Shown piece after piece: positions 27,260 to 36,553 of a stretch of DNA of 64,000 nucleotides. Made by a program: the position numbers and the translations under genes. The notes under the pieces were generated by a model that was not told the DNA's origin, ran no database searches, and worked only from the letters and a program-made list of their open reading frames with translations. The stretch lies in contig MNWT01000019.1 in NCBI GenBank assembly GCA_001872735.1, positions 1 through 64,000 of the forward strand, in the 5' to 3' direction. Numbering within the stretch: position 1 is the stretch's first letter; every line of letters begins with the position of its first letter. This stretch comes from Verrucomicrobia bacterium CG1_02_43_26. GTDB taxonomy: Bacteria > Verrucomicrobiota > Verrucomicrobiia > Opitutales > CG1-02-43-26.

Positions 27260-28003
27260 CTACATATACATCCCGCCGTCAACCGAAAGAACTTGCCCTG
27301 TTATATAGCCCGCTTCCTCAGAGGCAAGAAACTTTGCAGACTCTGCAATGTCAGCCGCTGTACCCATTCGTTTAAGGGGGATAATCTTTTTCAATTCATC
27401 AGTGATTTTTTCACCTAGGACACTTGTCATGTCTGTTTGAATAAACCCTGGCGCAATCGCATTTACTGTTATCTGCCTTGCCGCTACTTCTCTAGCCAAG
27501 GATTTTGTAAAACCGAGCATCCCAGCTTTTGCCGCACAATAGTTCGCCTGCCCGGCATTGCCCATTAGCGCTACAACTGAGGATACATTCACGATACGTC
27601 CCCAACGCTTCTGCGTCATAGGGCGTAACAATGCTTTTGTCCAATAAAATACACTGTTTAAGTTTGTCTGTATGACCGCATCCCAATCTTCTTCAGACAT
27701 ACGAACTAACAAACCATCACGAGTAATGCCTGCGTTATTGACTAATATATCAATACACTCGTGCTCTTTTAAAATGTCCGCGCATGCGGCATTAACCGCT
27801 GCACTATTGCCTACGTCTACTTTTAGCGCAGCCGCTCGCCCGCCGGATTGCTTAATCTCTTCAGCAACCGCTTCACAGGTAGCAGATTGGCTCACGCAGA
27901 TCACGTAAACGCCTGCTTTAGCCAATTTAAGCGCGATCTCTTTGCCGATCCCTCGGCCAGCTCCCGTTACTACTGCTTTTCTATCGATAAACGTTAAAGA
28001 CAT
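27260..28003 (-). CDS. fabG: 3-oxoacyl-[ACP] reductase
   Basis: Reduces 3-oxoacyl-ACP with NADPH in each elongation cycle. The 247-residue short-chain dehydrogenase has the cofactor motif TGAGRGIGKEIA, the NNAG block (ILVNNAGITRDGLLVRM), catalytic serine in VNVSSVVALMGN and YCAAKAG (YxxxK). The start at 28003 is preferred to one 36 bases upstream because an AAAGG Shine-Dalgarno sits at proper distance and the protein then begins MSLTFIDRKAVVTGAG. It heads fabG-acpP-fabF, 45 bases downstream of the reductase gene. Confidence 0.95.
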   Translation of the reverse strand: MSLTFIDRKAVVTGAGRGIGKEIALKLAKAGVYVICVSQSATCEAVAEEIKQSGGRAAALKVDVGNSAAVNAACADILKEHECIDILVNNAGITRDGLLVRMSEEDWDAVIQTNLNSVFYWTKALLRPMTQKRWGRIVNVSSVVALMGNAGQANYCAAKAGMLGFTKSLAREVAARQITVNAIAPGFIQTDMTSVLGEKITDELKKIIPLKRMGTAADIAESAKFLASEEAGYITGQVLSVDGGMYM

Positions 28004-28048
28004 ATTGAACCTTTTTATATTTTTATGAAAAAAACTCAACTATAAAGT

Positions 28049-29227
28049 TTAATAAACATCCTTTACGTAGCGTTTTTCCTTCTTCAACTCACGTATGTAG
28101 GCTTTTGCCTCATCTTCAGAGAGGTTTCCTTCACGTTCACAAATTTTATGCAATGCAGCATCTACATCCTTAGCCATGCGCTTTGCATCCCCGCAAACAT
28201 AAAAATAGGCGCCTTTATTTAGCCATTGCCACAATTCCGGAGCACTTTCCAGCATGCGATCCTGTACATATATTTTATGAGCCTGATCCCGAGAAAAAGC
28301 CAAATCTAGCCGGTTTAACGTACCTTCTTCTAAGTATTTTCCCCAATCCGCACTATATAAATAGTCGTATTGAGAGGTTCTTTCGCCAAAGAATAGCCAA
28401 TTGCGCCCGCTCGCTTTCTTATAGGAGCGTTCTTGCATAAACGCTCTAAAGGGCGCAATCCCTGTTCCTGGGCCGACCATAATCACGTCTACGCTGTCGT
28501 CTTCAGGGAGTCTAAAATGGTGCGATTTGGATAAAAATATCGGCAGGCTAGGGGAGTTTAATGCTTTCCTATCGGCCAAATAACATGTGGCGACGCCTTC
28601 ACGATCTCTCTGGTTGGTCTTATAACGTAAAACGGCTACCGTCAAATGCACTTCATTCGGGTAACAATGGGGAGAGGAAGCGATCGAATACATACGGGGA
28701 ACTAGCCGTCTCATATGATCCACAAGCTCTTGTGGCGTAACTTTTAGAGAGGGGTACTCCTCAAGGAGATCCACATACTCACGTTCTTCCAAGTAGGTTT
28801 TTAGCTGCTCTTTATTTTCTGGCAATAAGAGTTCTCTTATCTGTTCTCGTTCAATCAGGCTGCCTTCTTTTTCTTTCAAGAACTCCATAAACTTCCTCGT
28901 TGGCTGTGCCAAGGAGAGCTTGTCTAGAAGCGCTGTAAAAATATCTATAGGCTCATCCATTTTAGGGAGCATTACTGGCTCTTTACCTGTAAACCCAAGC
29001 GCATCTAAAATCTGCCGAACAATAACAGGGTCATTCTCGCAATAAATACCAATTGAATCACCCGCTTCATATTGCAAGCCGCTTCCTGAAAGATCTATAA
29101 CGCAGTGTATCGTCTCTTTATCCCCACCGGGCGCATTTAATAAATAACGTTCCGTTATCTTCGCGAGAAACGGATTGTCCTTATCATAACCCTCAACACA
29201 CTTCGAATCATCCACCATCACTTGCAT
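28049..29227 (-). CDS. CysJ-like NADPH flavoprotein reductase lacking the flavodoxin domain
   Basis: A 392-residue protein matching the FAD- and NADPH-binding part of sulfite reductase flavoprotein and cytochrome P450 reductase. FAD-binding RMYSIASSPHCYP, the connecting domain, and the NADPH motifs VGPGTGIAPFRAFMQE, FGERTSQYDYLY and YVCGDAKRMAKDVDAAL are all present. The N-terminal FMN-binding flavodoxin domain is absent; the protein starts shortly before the FAD domain. Electrons must therefore go to a separate flavodoxin or ferredoxin, or directly to an acceptor. No cysI or cysH is in the window. The start has an AAGGGG Shine-Dalgarno. It may be co-transcribed with dxs upstream. Confidence 0.85.
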   Translation of the reverse strand: MQVMVDDSKCVEGYDKDNPFLAKITERYLLNAPGGDKETIHCVIDLSGSGLQYEAGDSIGIYCENDPVIVRQILDALGFTGKEPVMLPKMDEPIDIFTALLDKLSLAQPTRKFMEFLKEKEGSLIEREQIRELLLPENKEQLKTYLEEREYVDLLEEYPSLKVTPQELVDHMRRLVPRMYSIASSPHCYPNEVHLTVAVLRYKTNQRDREGVATCYLADRKALNSPSLPIFLSKSHHFRLPEDDSVDVIMVGPGTGIAPFRAFMQERSYKKASGRNWLFFGERTSQYDYLYSADWGKYLEEGTLNRLDLAFSRDQAHKIYVQDRMLESAPELWQWLNKGAYFYVCGDAKRMAKDVDAALHKICEREGNLSEDEAKAYIRELKKEKRYVKDVY

Positions 29228-29260
29228 AATTACCCCTTCAATTTTTTTTTCACAACAATA

Positions 29261-31174
29261 TTAAATCGCATTCACAACAGAAAATGGCAGCGCGTCTATT
29301 GATTGCATGCGTTTCATAATCGTATTAAAAATGCTTGCTTCATCTAAGCCGTATTTTGTTCGCAGATCGCCCACGGAGGTCGCGTGCTCAATAAACTTAT
29401 CCGGCCAACCGATACGTTCCACGGGCACTTGAATGTCTAGCTCTTGCAATGCTTCCATCACTGCTGATCCAAAACCTCCCATAACAACATGGTCTTCCAT
29501 GGTAACAACAAGGGAGACATCTTGGGCTTTTTCTTTCAAAGTTTCTTTGTCCATCGGCTTCACAAAGCGCGCGTTTACAACACATACACTAATGCCGTAT
29601 TCCTTATGCAATTTTTCTGCCATCCTTTGGGCAATGCTTACCATCGGGCCTAATGCCCATATCAAAACATGCTTTCCTTCTCGTACAACTTCTGCTTTAC
29701 CTATTTTTAACACTTCTGGCTCTGCTTTCATGACTACACCTTCTCCTGCACCTCTAGGATAACGTATAAAGGCGGGTCCATTATGCTCAAGACCAGTTTT
29801 TACCATATCTTGTAGCTCATCTTCGTCTTTCGGTTGCATAACAACCGCATTGGGCACACAGCGTAAATAGCTTATGTCAAAAAGCCCATGGTGTGTGGGT
29901 CCGTCATTCGCGGAAAGCCCGGCACGGTCCATACAAAATAAAACGGGGAGGTTTTGTAAGCAAATATCGTGTATAATTGGGTCAAATGCGCGTTGCAGGA
30001 AAGTTGAATAAATCGCGCAAACGGGCTTCATTCCTTGGGTAGCCAGGCCTGCCGCAAATATTGCCGCATGCTCTTCGGCTATACCGACATCAAAAAATTG
30101 TTTCGGGCAGCTTTCTTTTAAAAGAGAGAGGCTGGTTCCCGTTGGCATAGCTGCGGTAATCCCAACAATTCTTTCGTTCTCTTTGGCATACCTTGTCAGC
30201 GTCCGTCCAAAAACTTCTTGATACGCTGGAGCTTGCTCGCCGGACGACTTCGTCTTCCCTGTCTCTCTATCAAAGGCGCCTGTGCCATGAAACTTCTCAG
30301 GGTTATTGATAGCGACATCGTACCCACGGCCCTTTTGTGTTAATACATGTAACACGATCGGCTCAGTGGACTCTTTGCAAAACTCCATATATTGGTGCAA
30401 TAACTCTATATCATGACCGTCAATTGGCCCTATATAGCGTATGCCGTATTTTTCAAAGAGAGAGGAGGGTACAAAAAAGTCTTTCGTCTCTTTCTTGGCC
30501 TTGGAACCAAATTTAATAATCGACTCTCCCCCTGGAATCGTATGCAGGAAGGACTCTAAATCCTTATGCAAACGATTATAAACCGGATTTGTGATCAGTT
30601 CATTTAAATACTTCGCAATCGCCCCAACATTCTTTGCGATCGACCACTCATTATCATTTAAAACAATAACCAACCGTTGTGTGGATGTAGCCACATTATT
30701 CAAGGCCTCCATCGTTATCCCACAAGTCAACGCCGCATCGCCAATAACAGCAACAACATGCTCATCTGTACCTTTAAGATCACGCGCGCTAGCCATCCCC
30801 AAAGCAGCAGAAAGGCAAGTTCCCGCGTGCCCTGCTCCGAAACAATCATGCGGGCTCTCTTCACGGTTCGCAAAACCGGAAACACCTTTCGTCTTTCTTA
30901 AATTATCAAAATCAGCACCCTTTCTGCCGGTCAAGAGCTTATGAACATAGCATTGGTGCGATACATCAAATACAAATTTATCTACCGGGCTATTAAAAAT
31001 ACGATGTAATGCGATCGTCAACTCAACAACGCCCAAATTTGGCCCAATATGGCCACCATTCTGCGAGGTAGTCTGAATAATGCGTTCACGTATCTCCTCC
31101 GCCAATGTCTCCAATTGACCCATTTCCAGGCTTTTTAACGCTTCAACCGAATCTATTTTTTGCAACAAAGACAT
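29261..31174 (-). CDS. dxs: 1-deoxy-D-xylulose-5-phosphate synthase
   Basis: Condenses pyruvate and glyceraldehyde-3-phosphate in the first step of the MEP isoprenoid pathway, using thiamine diphosphate. The 637-residue protein has HIGPNLGVVELTIALH, the TPP-binding VIGDAALTCGITMEALNN with the following LNDNEWSIAKNVGA, the pyrimidine-binding domain with FDVGIAEEHAAIFAAG, and DRAGLSANDGPTHHGLFDIS. All are diagnostic of Dxs. Its ATG touches the xseB stop, so the pair is coupled. It implies that isoprenoids here come from the MEP pathway. Confidence 0.97.
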   Translation of the reverse strand: MSLLQKIDSVEALKSLEMGQLETLAEEIRERIIQTTSQNGGHIGPNLGVVELTIALHRIFNSPVDKFVFDVSHQCYVHKLLTGRKGADFDNLRKTKGVSGFANREESPHDCFGAGHAGTCLSAALGMASARDLKGTDEHVVAVIGDAALTCGITMEALNNVATSTQRLVIVLNDNEWSIAKNVGAIAKYLNELITNPVYNRLHKDLESFLHTIPGGESIIKFGSKAKKETKDFFVPSSLFEKYGIRYIGPIDGHDIELLHQYMEFCKESTEPIVLHVLTQKGRGYDVAINNPEKFHGTGAFDRETGKTKSSGEQAPAYQEVFGRTLTRYAKENERIVGITAAMPTGTSLSLLKESCPKQFFDVGIAEEHAAIFAAGLATQGMKPVCAIYSTFLQRAFDPIIHDICLQNLPVLFCMDRAGLSANDGPTHHGLFDISYLRCVPNAVVMQPKDEDELQDMVKTGLEHNGPAFIRYPRGAGEGVVMKAEPEVLKIGKAEVVREGKHVLIWALGPMVSIAQRMAEKLHKEYGISVCVVNARFVKPMDKETLKEKAQDVSLVVTMEDHVVMGGFGSAVMEALQELDIQVPVERIGWPDKFIEHATSVGDLRTKYGLDEASIFNTIMKRMQSIDALPFSVVNAI

Positions 31175-31422
31175 TACTTTTCTTCTTCCTTTTCAAAGGG
31201 TTCTAAAATGATACCTTGGCCACTTTCCGAAGCCTTTAAAATCTTCAACTCAGCGTCTTTTAGCTGTTCCTGGCAAGTCCCCAGCAGTTTTTTCCCTTTC
31301 TCATACTGGCTAACCAACTTCGCCAACGGCACATCTCCTTGCTCCATAGCTTCAATAAGCACCTCTAACTCCTCGAGTGCTTTCTCAAAACTCATCTCCG
31401 CCTTAGCTTTCTTTTCTGCCAT
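31174..31422 (-). CDS. xseB: Exodeoxyribonuclease VII small subunit
   Basis: An 82-residue helical protein that partners XseA in single-strand DNA degradation. MSFEKALEELEVLIEAMEQG and LAKLVSQYEKGKKLL form the two-helix hairpin of the family. I chose the ATG at 31422 because GGAGCAGG lies just upstream and the N-terminus then fits XseB; a longer frame begins 90 bases earlier. It overlaps dxs by one base, a common bacterial pairing. xseA is not in the window. Confidence 0.92.
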   Translation of the reverse strand: MAEKKAKAEMSFEKALEELEVLIEAMEQGDVPLAKLVSQYEKGKKLLGTCQEQLKDAELKILKASESGQGIILEPFEKEEEK

Positions 31423-31538
31423 AAACCTGCTCCTTAACGCACAAAATACTAAGCCATATTTCCCCAAAGGCCAAGAATATTTATAAAAACATATCACAGT
31501 AAGAAGATCCAATCGCTTTGTTTAACCTAGCGCCTCGA

Positions 31539-32219
31539 CTACTCCACAATCTTACCATAATGCAACACCAGCTTCTTGTCGGTCATGGCTGCAAATCGTT
31601 GATTATGGGTGACTAATAAAAGACTTCTGTTGTCTTTTTTGCACAGGTCTAACAATATCTGCATGATCTCCTCACCGTGGCGTTCATCAATACTGCCGGT
31701 GGGTTCGTCTGCAATAATTATTCTGGGCTCGTTAATTAAGGCACGTGCAATCGCTACTCGTTGAGCTTCCCCCCCGGAAAGCTTACCGGTAGAATGGCGC
31801 AAACGATCTTTCAGGCCCACGCGTACTAATAGCTCTTCCGCGCGTTCTTTATCTTCCTTGCGTATCCTCCCTAAGATACGACGCGGCATCAGGACATTTC
31901 CAAGCACGTCTAACTCGGGTATTAAATAATATAGCTGGAAAACAAATCCTATAAACTCAGCTCGTCTTTTAGCAACTTCCCCACGCGAGCCATTGTTAAC
32001 TTTTACTCCGTCCCAAAAAACACTTCCGGAGTCCGCCTCTTCTAGCATTGATAATATATACATCAATGTCGTCTTACCCGCGCCGGATTCCCCTGTAATG
32101 CTTACGCTCTGGCCACGTTTCACTTTTAGGTGCACGCCGCGTAACACTTCTATTTTTGCATGCGCTGCTGGAAAACTTCGTACAATATCGGTTGTTTCTA
32201 TAACATTGATATCACTCAT
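31539..32219 (-). CDS. lolD: LolD-type ABC transporter ATP-binding protein
   Basis: A 226-residue MacB/LolD-class ATPase. Walker A is SGESGAGKTTLMYIL, the signature LSGGEAQRVAIARAL, Walker B IIIADEPTGSID and the switch LLVTHNQRF. It partners the membrane protein encoded directly upstream, with which it overlaps by eight bases. Together they probably extract lipoproteins from the inner membrane for transport to the outer membrane. LolD and other export ATPases of this class are hard to tell apart by sequence alone, so the pairing carries the call. Confidence 0.85.
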   Translation of the reverse strand: MSDINVIETTDIVRSFPAAHAKIEVLRGVHLKVKRGQSVSITGESGAGKTTLMYILSMLEEADSGSVFWDGVKVNNGSRGEVAKRRAEFIGFVFQLYYLIPELDVLGNVLMPRRILGRIRKEDKERAEELLVRVGLKDRLRHSTGKLSGGEAQRVAIARALINEPRIIIADEPTGSIDERHGEEIMQILLDLCKKDNRSLLLVTHNQRFAAMTDKKLVLHYGKIVE

Positions 32220-33441
32220 TACGTAAGGCCTCCGATGGTTTCATCCGCGCAGCTCTAAGCGCAGGGAGTAAGCCGGCTAACGTGGAAATGATTAATGTAG
32301 CTATAATAACTTTTACAAAATCGCCTGTCATATAAACCGCAGGAATATCCGAAAACTCATAATACATCTGAAATGCTGCCTCACTATGCGTGAGATGGGC
32401 AAACCACTGAACAATCGCGTTTCTGTAACTAACGGCCAATATCCCCAACCCGATTCCTAAAAATGTTCCTACAAAACCAATAAACAATCCTTGTAAACAA
32501 AAGCATGCCGCACATTGCCAGGGCTGACCTCCAATAGCGCCTAATAAACCGATCTCTCTTGTCTTCCTAACAACAGAGGCCATCAGGGTACTTGCGATTG
32601 AAAAGGATGCTACTAGTATTATAAACAAGATAATAAAGAACATCACCGTCTTCTCTAGGTTTAATATAAACAACAGGTCGCGGTCGCTTTCCGTCCAGGG
32701 GTAAGCATGTAAATTCTCGGGCAATTGAAAGTTAAGCTCCTGCACCGCGTCATTCAAGTCTTCACCGTTTTTAAGCATAACACTGATGCCATGGACAGAA
32801 TCACCCATGCCGTACAGCTCTTGCATCAAGCGTAAAGAGGTAATCATCGAGTTCCCGTCCACTCGAGACCATCCTGTTTCAAAAATTCCGGCAACGGTTA
32901 ACTCCCTTGGCAGGAGCACATCATTCTCCTTCATCCGGTACAGCATAAGGGGGGTGTATAAGTCAACGGTAGAGTCGATTGATGCGCCTAATGTATTGGC
33001 TAATCCAGAACTTAAAAATACGGACTCGTCATCCAAATTCGCCAAGGCTCCTTGAATCAAAAACTCATCTATCGCTAATACATCGCGTTCACGACTCAAG
33101 TCCATCCCGCGTACTTGGGGAAATGTGGGTATGTTACCGTGTTGTACCATCACCATGCCGTAGGCGTAGGGTGATGCCACTTTCACAAAACGCTGCCTTT
33201 CAATCAGGTCTAAAAGTAATGGATAATCCTGAATAAATGCTTCGCCTTCAATTCTTATATCCCCATTAAGGTCTTTCATCGCCTTGGTGATTTCGTGCGA
33301 AAAGCCGTTCATCACTGTTTGCACTATAATCAATACCATGACACCAAGCGTCACTCCCAAAACAGACACAATCGTAAAAAAGGGTACTCGTTTTCCGGTA
33401 GGGAAAAGTTGTTTTAATGCAAGGTAAGAATACCAATTCAT
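32212..33441 (-). CDS. lolC: LolC/LolE-type lipoprotein-releasing permease
   Basis: A 409-residue inner-membrane protein with one N-terminal transmembrane segment, a large periplasmic domain (about residues 50-265) and three C-terminal segments ending with FxxA-type coupling sequence RAARMKPSEALRNE, the FtsX/MacB permease design. The N-terminus has LALKQLFPTGKRVPFFTIVS, typical of LolC/E. There is one permease gene rather than separate lolC and lolE, so the complex is probably homodimeric, as in many non-gammaproteobacteria. It is translationally coupled to lolD and lies eight bases after lysS. Confidence 0.87.
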   Translation of the reverse strand: MNWYSYLALKQLFPTGKRVPFFTIVSVLGVTLGVMVLIIVQTVMNGFSHEITKAMKDLNGDIRIEGEAFIQDYPLLLDLIERQRFVKVASPYAYGMVMVQHGNIPTFPQVRGMDLSRERDVLAIDEFLIQGALANLDDESVFLSSGLANTLGASIDSTVDLYTPLMLYRMKENDVLLPRELTVAGIFETGWSRVDGNSMITSLRLMQELYGMGDSVHGISVMLKNGEDLNDAVQELNFQLPENLHAYPWTESDRDLLFILNLEKTVMFFIILFIILVASFSIASTLMASVVRKTREIGLLGAIGGQPWQCAACFCLQGLFIGFVGTFLGIGLGILAVSYRNAIVQWFAHLTHSEAAFQMYYEFSDIPAVYMTGDFVKVIIATLIISTLAGLLPALRAARMKPSEALRNE

Positions 33442-33449
33442 GTCTTCAA

Positions 33450-34946
33450 TTACGCAATCGGCTTAAGGGTAGGGAATAGTATAGTATCACGAATATTGCT
33501 AGCACCCGTCAACAATATTACTAATCGGTCAATTCCTATGCCCATACCGCCTGCAGGGGGCATGCCGTATTCCATTGCCTCGACAAATTCGTAATCCACT
33601 TTCTGTATCTCTTCTCCCGCTTGTGCTTCAAACATCTTTCGCTGTACAAACGGGTCATTCTGCTCCGAGTACGCCGGTGCAATCTCTTGCCCATTAATGC
33701 AAAGTTCAAACACGTCAATCACACTTGGGTCTTCTTGGTTGATTTTTGCCAATGGACATACTTCTTTTTCAACATGTGTCACAAAGGTCGGTTGTATCAA
33801 CTTTGGTTCAATCACTTTTCCGAAAATGGTATTTGAAATCTCGTAATCTTCTAACTTCGGGTCAACGTAAACACCTAGCTGCTCACACACTTTTAGCTTC
33901 TCTGCTTTTGTGCGGCTAAACCAGTCCGGATCCTTGACTGTTTCAATAATAATGTCCTTATAACGCACTTCTCTCCATTTGCCGCCCAGCTCGATAACAT
34001 CGCCATTAGGTTGGGTAATTGAGGTCGTTCCCAATACGTTTTTACAGAGGTGCTGTACAAGGTCATACACCAAAGTCATCATACCGCGGTAATCCGTATA
34101 CGCTTGGTAGACCTCTAGCATCGTAAACTCCGGATTATGCTTTCTGGAAAGGCCTTCATTGCGGAAATTGCGTCCTATCTCAAACACGCGGTCAAAACCG
34201 CCTATCAAGACTCTTTTCAAATAAAGCTCAAGCGATATGCGTAAATAAAAATCGTGGCTAAGCGCATTCATGTGTGTCACAAAGGGTGTTGCCGCTGCCC
34301 CACCGGGTACGCTCTGCAAACAGGGTGTCTCGACTTCGACAAACTCTTTATTCCATAAAAACTTGCGTATTTCTTCAATAATACGGCTCCTGGTGATCAT
34401 CCTCGCTCTTGAATCTTGATTAACAATCAAATCCAAATAACGGTGGCGGTAACACTGCTCACTATCGGTCAGACCATGCCACTTCTCAGGTAATGGTCTC
34501 AATCCTTTGGCCACTAATCGGTACTCCGTGGCGCGTATGGTGATCTCACCGGTCTTAGTCTTAAACAAAGGCCCTTTTGCTCCGATAATGTCCCCAATGT
34601 CCAGTTTCTTAAAGTCATTGTACGCTTCCTCGCCAATCTCATCGCGTTTTACGTAAAGTTGTATCTGCCCGTCTCTGTCTTGAATTTTTATAAACGAGGC
34701 TTTTCCCATCACACGAAATACCAATATCCGCCCAGCTACGGATACAATTGGGCTCTGCTCTTCATCTTCATTATATAAAGCGGTTGCTTGCTCGCTGGTA
34801 TGCTCTTGATCCCAGTTAGCATAGAAGGGATCAATCCCTTTTGTTCGCATTTCCTCTAGCTTGGCTTTGCGAATGGCATAAAGTTCATTGGTCTCTGCCT
34901 CATGCGAGGCTCCGGATGTTGATTCAGCTTGTATATTATCGCTCAT
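33450..34946 (-). CDS. lysS: Lysyl-tRNA synthetase, class II
   Basis: Charges tRNA-Lys. The 498-residue enzyme has the N-terminal OB-fold anticodon-binding domain (VAGRILVFRVMGKASFIKIQ), class II motif 1 region (RSRIIEEIRKFLWNKEFVEV), motif 2 FEIGRNFRNEGLSRKHNPEF and motif 3 GMGIGIDRLVILLTG. The length is normal. A Shine-Dalgarno AGGAAA precedes the ATG. It is the first gene of lysS-lolC-lolD, with a long spacer upstream. Confidence 0.97.
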   Translation of the reverse strand: MSDNIQAESTSGASHEAETNELYAIRKAKLEEMRTKGIDPFYANWDQEHTSEQATALYNEDEEQSPIVSVAGRILVFRVMGKASFIKIQDRDGQIQLYVKRDEIGEEAYNDFKKLDIGDIIGAKGPLFKTKTGEITIRATEYRLVAKGLRPLPEKWHGLTDSEQCYRHRYLDLIVNQDSRARMITRSRIIEEIRKFLWNKEFVEVETPCLQSVPGGAAATPFVTHMNALSHDFYLRISLELYLKRVLIGGFDRVFEIGRNFRNEGLSRKHNPEFTMLEVYQAYTDYRGMMTLVYDLVQHLCKNVLGTTSITQPNGDVIELGGKWREVRYKDIIIETVKDPDWFSRTKAEKLKVCEQLGVYVDPKLEDYEISNTIFGKVIEPKLIQPTFVTHVEKEVCPLAKINQEDPSVIDVFELCINGQEIAPAYSEQNDPFVQRKMFEAQAGEEIQKVDYEFVEAMEYGMPPAGGMGIGIDRLVILLTGASNIRDTILFPTLKPIA

Positions 34947-35140
34947 AATTTTCCTATATTCTTATAGCCCATTTGCGTACTCTCCCCAAGCAAATTCTTA
35001 TAAAAAGTAATAACCGTTGAGCTACCAAAAAGCACTTATAACTGTATTCGAAAATCAATTACATCAAAGAGTCATAAGCAAAAAAATACTACTCAAATGA
35101 TCACTAATTGATCTTTAATACTGCAAGAGGTATTCATAAT

Positions 35141-35216
35141 GAACGTAAGTTCACTAAGAAGGCTGGTGTTTGTTCCAGGTGGAACAAACGGCCGTTTTTA
35201 TGCATAACATTTAGCG
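35141..35216 (-). repeat. parS-bearing repeat element, copy C (inverted)
   Basis: On the minus strand this copy aligns without gaps to the two copies at 41.8 and 42.0 kb. All three have 30 bases from a CGC(C/T) start to the parS-like core and 18 bases from the end of the core to a GAAC block. In this copy the GAAC block forms a palindrome, GAACGTAAGTTC (35141-35152). Similarity outside the core is moderate. Confidence 0.6.
35171..35186. other. parS-like site
   Basis: TGTTCCAGGTGGAACA, one base different from the ParB-binding consensus TGTTNCACGTGNAACA. The difference is in the central two bases, which read GG here (CC on the other strand). The seven-base arms are perfectly palindromic. Confidence 0.65.
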
Positions 35217-35393
35217 AGATAAATATCAAAAAAGAAGGAAATTAAAAACTCGAAAAACCCTTCACGTAGAATAATTATACCCAGTTGACGTAAAAAGAGA
35301 TCTTTACTAAGATGAAGTAAAACAACAAAAAGCGCGGCTTAACGAGACAAGCACCAGCTCTTCCAGTGCATAATTTATAACGAGTTAATCCAA

Positions 35394-36479
35394 TTACTCC
35401 TGCTCTAGCAACGAAGTCAATTTCGCTTCCTGATCCGCCATTTGCAGCGCTAAGACTAAATCATCAATATTGCCTTCCAAAATGCTGGGCAAATCATGAG
35501 AAGAAAACCCTATGCGGTGGTCTGTCAATCGGCTTTGTGGGAAGTTATAGGTTCTAATGCGCTCAGAGCGGTCACCGGAGCCTACTTGGCTCTTGCGGTT
35601 CGCGGCATACTTAGCCCTTTCTTCTTCTTCTTTTTGCTTCAACAAGCGAGAGCGTAGCACTTTTAAGGCTTTAGCCCGGTTTTTTATCTGCGAGCGCTCA
35701 TCAGCACAGAAGACCATTATACCGGTTGGTTTGTGTAACATCTGTACGGCTGAGTCCGTTGTATTAACGCCTTGCCCGCCGGGTCCACTGGCTCGGCATA
35801 CGCTCACTTCAAGGTCTGAAGGGTCAATATGTATGTCTACTTCTTCAGCTTCAGGCAAAACTGCTACCGTAGCAGTCGAGGTGTGTATTCGTCCTCCTGA
35901 TTCTGTTACAGGTATGCGTTGCACGCGGTGCACGCCACTTTCAAATTTTAGAGTCTTGTAAACTTCATCACCTTTTACCAAAAAGGAAACTTCTTTAAAA
36001 CCACCGCATTCGGATGCACTCGAGCTCATCGGCTCTATTGTCCATCCTTTAATTTCAGCGAATCTCGTGTACATGCGGCATAGATCTCCAGCAAACAAGG
36101 AGGCTTCGTCCCCGCCAGCTCCGGCTCTTATCTCTATAATGGTATTTCTGGAATCGCTAGGGTCGGGGGGAATCATGGCGAGAAGCACATCTGTCTTCGC
36201 TTTTTCAATTCGCTCGGGTAGGGTAGCGATTTCCTCCTGTGCTAATTCTTTTAGCTCTGGGTCAGCGTTGGGGTCATTAATCAGCTCGTTGTTCTCGGCT
36301 TCTTCAGCGACTAGTTTTTCTAAATTATGATACAGCCCTATCAAATCCATTAGCTTTTGGTGCTCTCGGCTTACTTCGGCGGCTTTACGCTGGTCTGAAT
36401 AAAAATCAGATGCTGTCATCAGGTCGTCTAGCTCTTTAAGACGCTTCTTAAATGGCCCTATGTCTGGTATGCCTTTCAT
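35394..36479 (-). CDS. prfA: Peptide chain release factor 1
   Basis: Recognises UAA and UAG stop codons and triggers peptide release. The 361-residue protein has the GGQ motif in [17 protein letters not shown] and the family signature regions [20 protein letters not shown] and [19 protein letters not shown]. The region giving stop-codon specificity of RF1 lies in [20 protein letters not shown]. Length is normal. No prmC-like methyltransferase follows, so its partner gene is elsewhere. Confidence 0.97.
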   Translation of the reverse strand: MKGIPDIGPFKKRLKELDDLMTASDFYSDQRKAAEVSREHQKLMDLIGLYHNLEKLVAEEAENNELINDPNADPELKELAQEEIATLPERIEKAKTDVLLAMIPPDPSDSRNTIIEIRAGAGGDEASLFAGDLCRMYTRFAEIKGWTIEPMSSSASECGGFKEVSFLVKGDEVYKTLKFESGVHRVQRIPVTESGGRIHTSTATVAVLPEAEEVDIHIDPSDLEVSVCRASGPGGQGVNTTDSAVQMLHKPTGIMVFCADERSQIKNRAKALKVLRSRLLKQKEEEERAKYAANRKSQVGSGDRSERIRTYNFPQSRLTDHRIGFSSHDLPSILEGNIDDLVLALQMADQEAKLTSLLEQE

Positions 36480-36553
36480 GTGTAATGAGAAATTTTGTTG
36501 TTTAAATCTTAAAAGTTATCTTAAATATTATTATTAGCCGCTATACATAGCCT

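Larger units (their letters stand above)
34947..35393. other. Long spacer between prfA and lysS holding one parS-like element
   Basis: This 447-base non-coding spacer contains one copy of the parS-like repeat described separately (inverted, 35141-35216). Outside that copy it is AT-rich, with several A-runs. I see no RNA gene, no convincing open frame and no clear terminator for prfA. It should also contain the promoter of lysS. Confidence 0.7.

Noticed and set aside
34947-35393. Possible tRNA or small RNA in the lysS-prfA spacer
   Set aside because: No T-loop or acceptor pairing pattern was found on either strand; only the parS-like element stands out.
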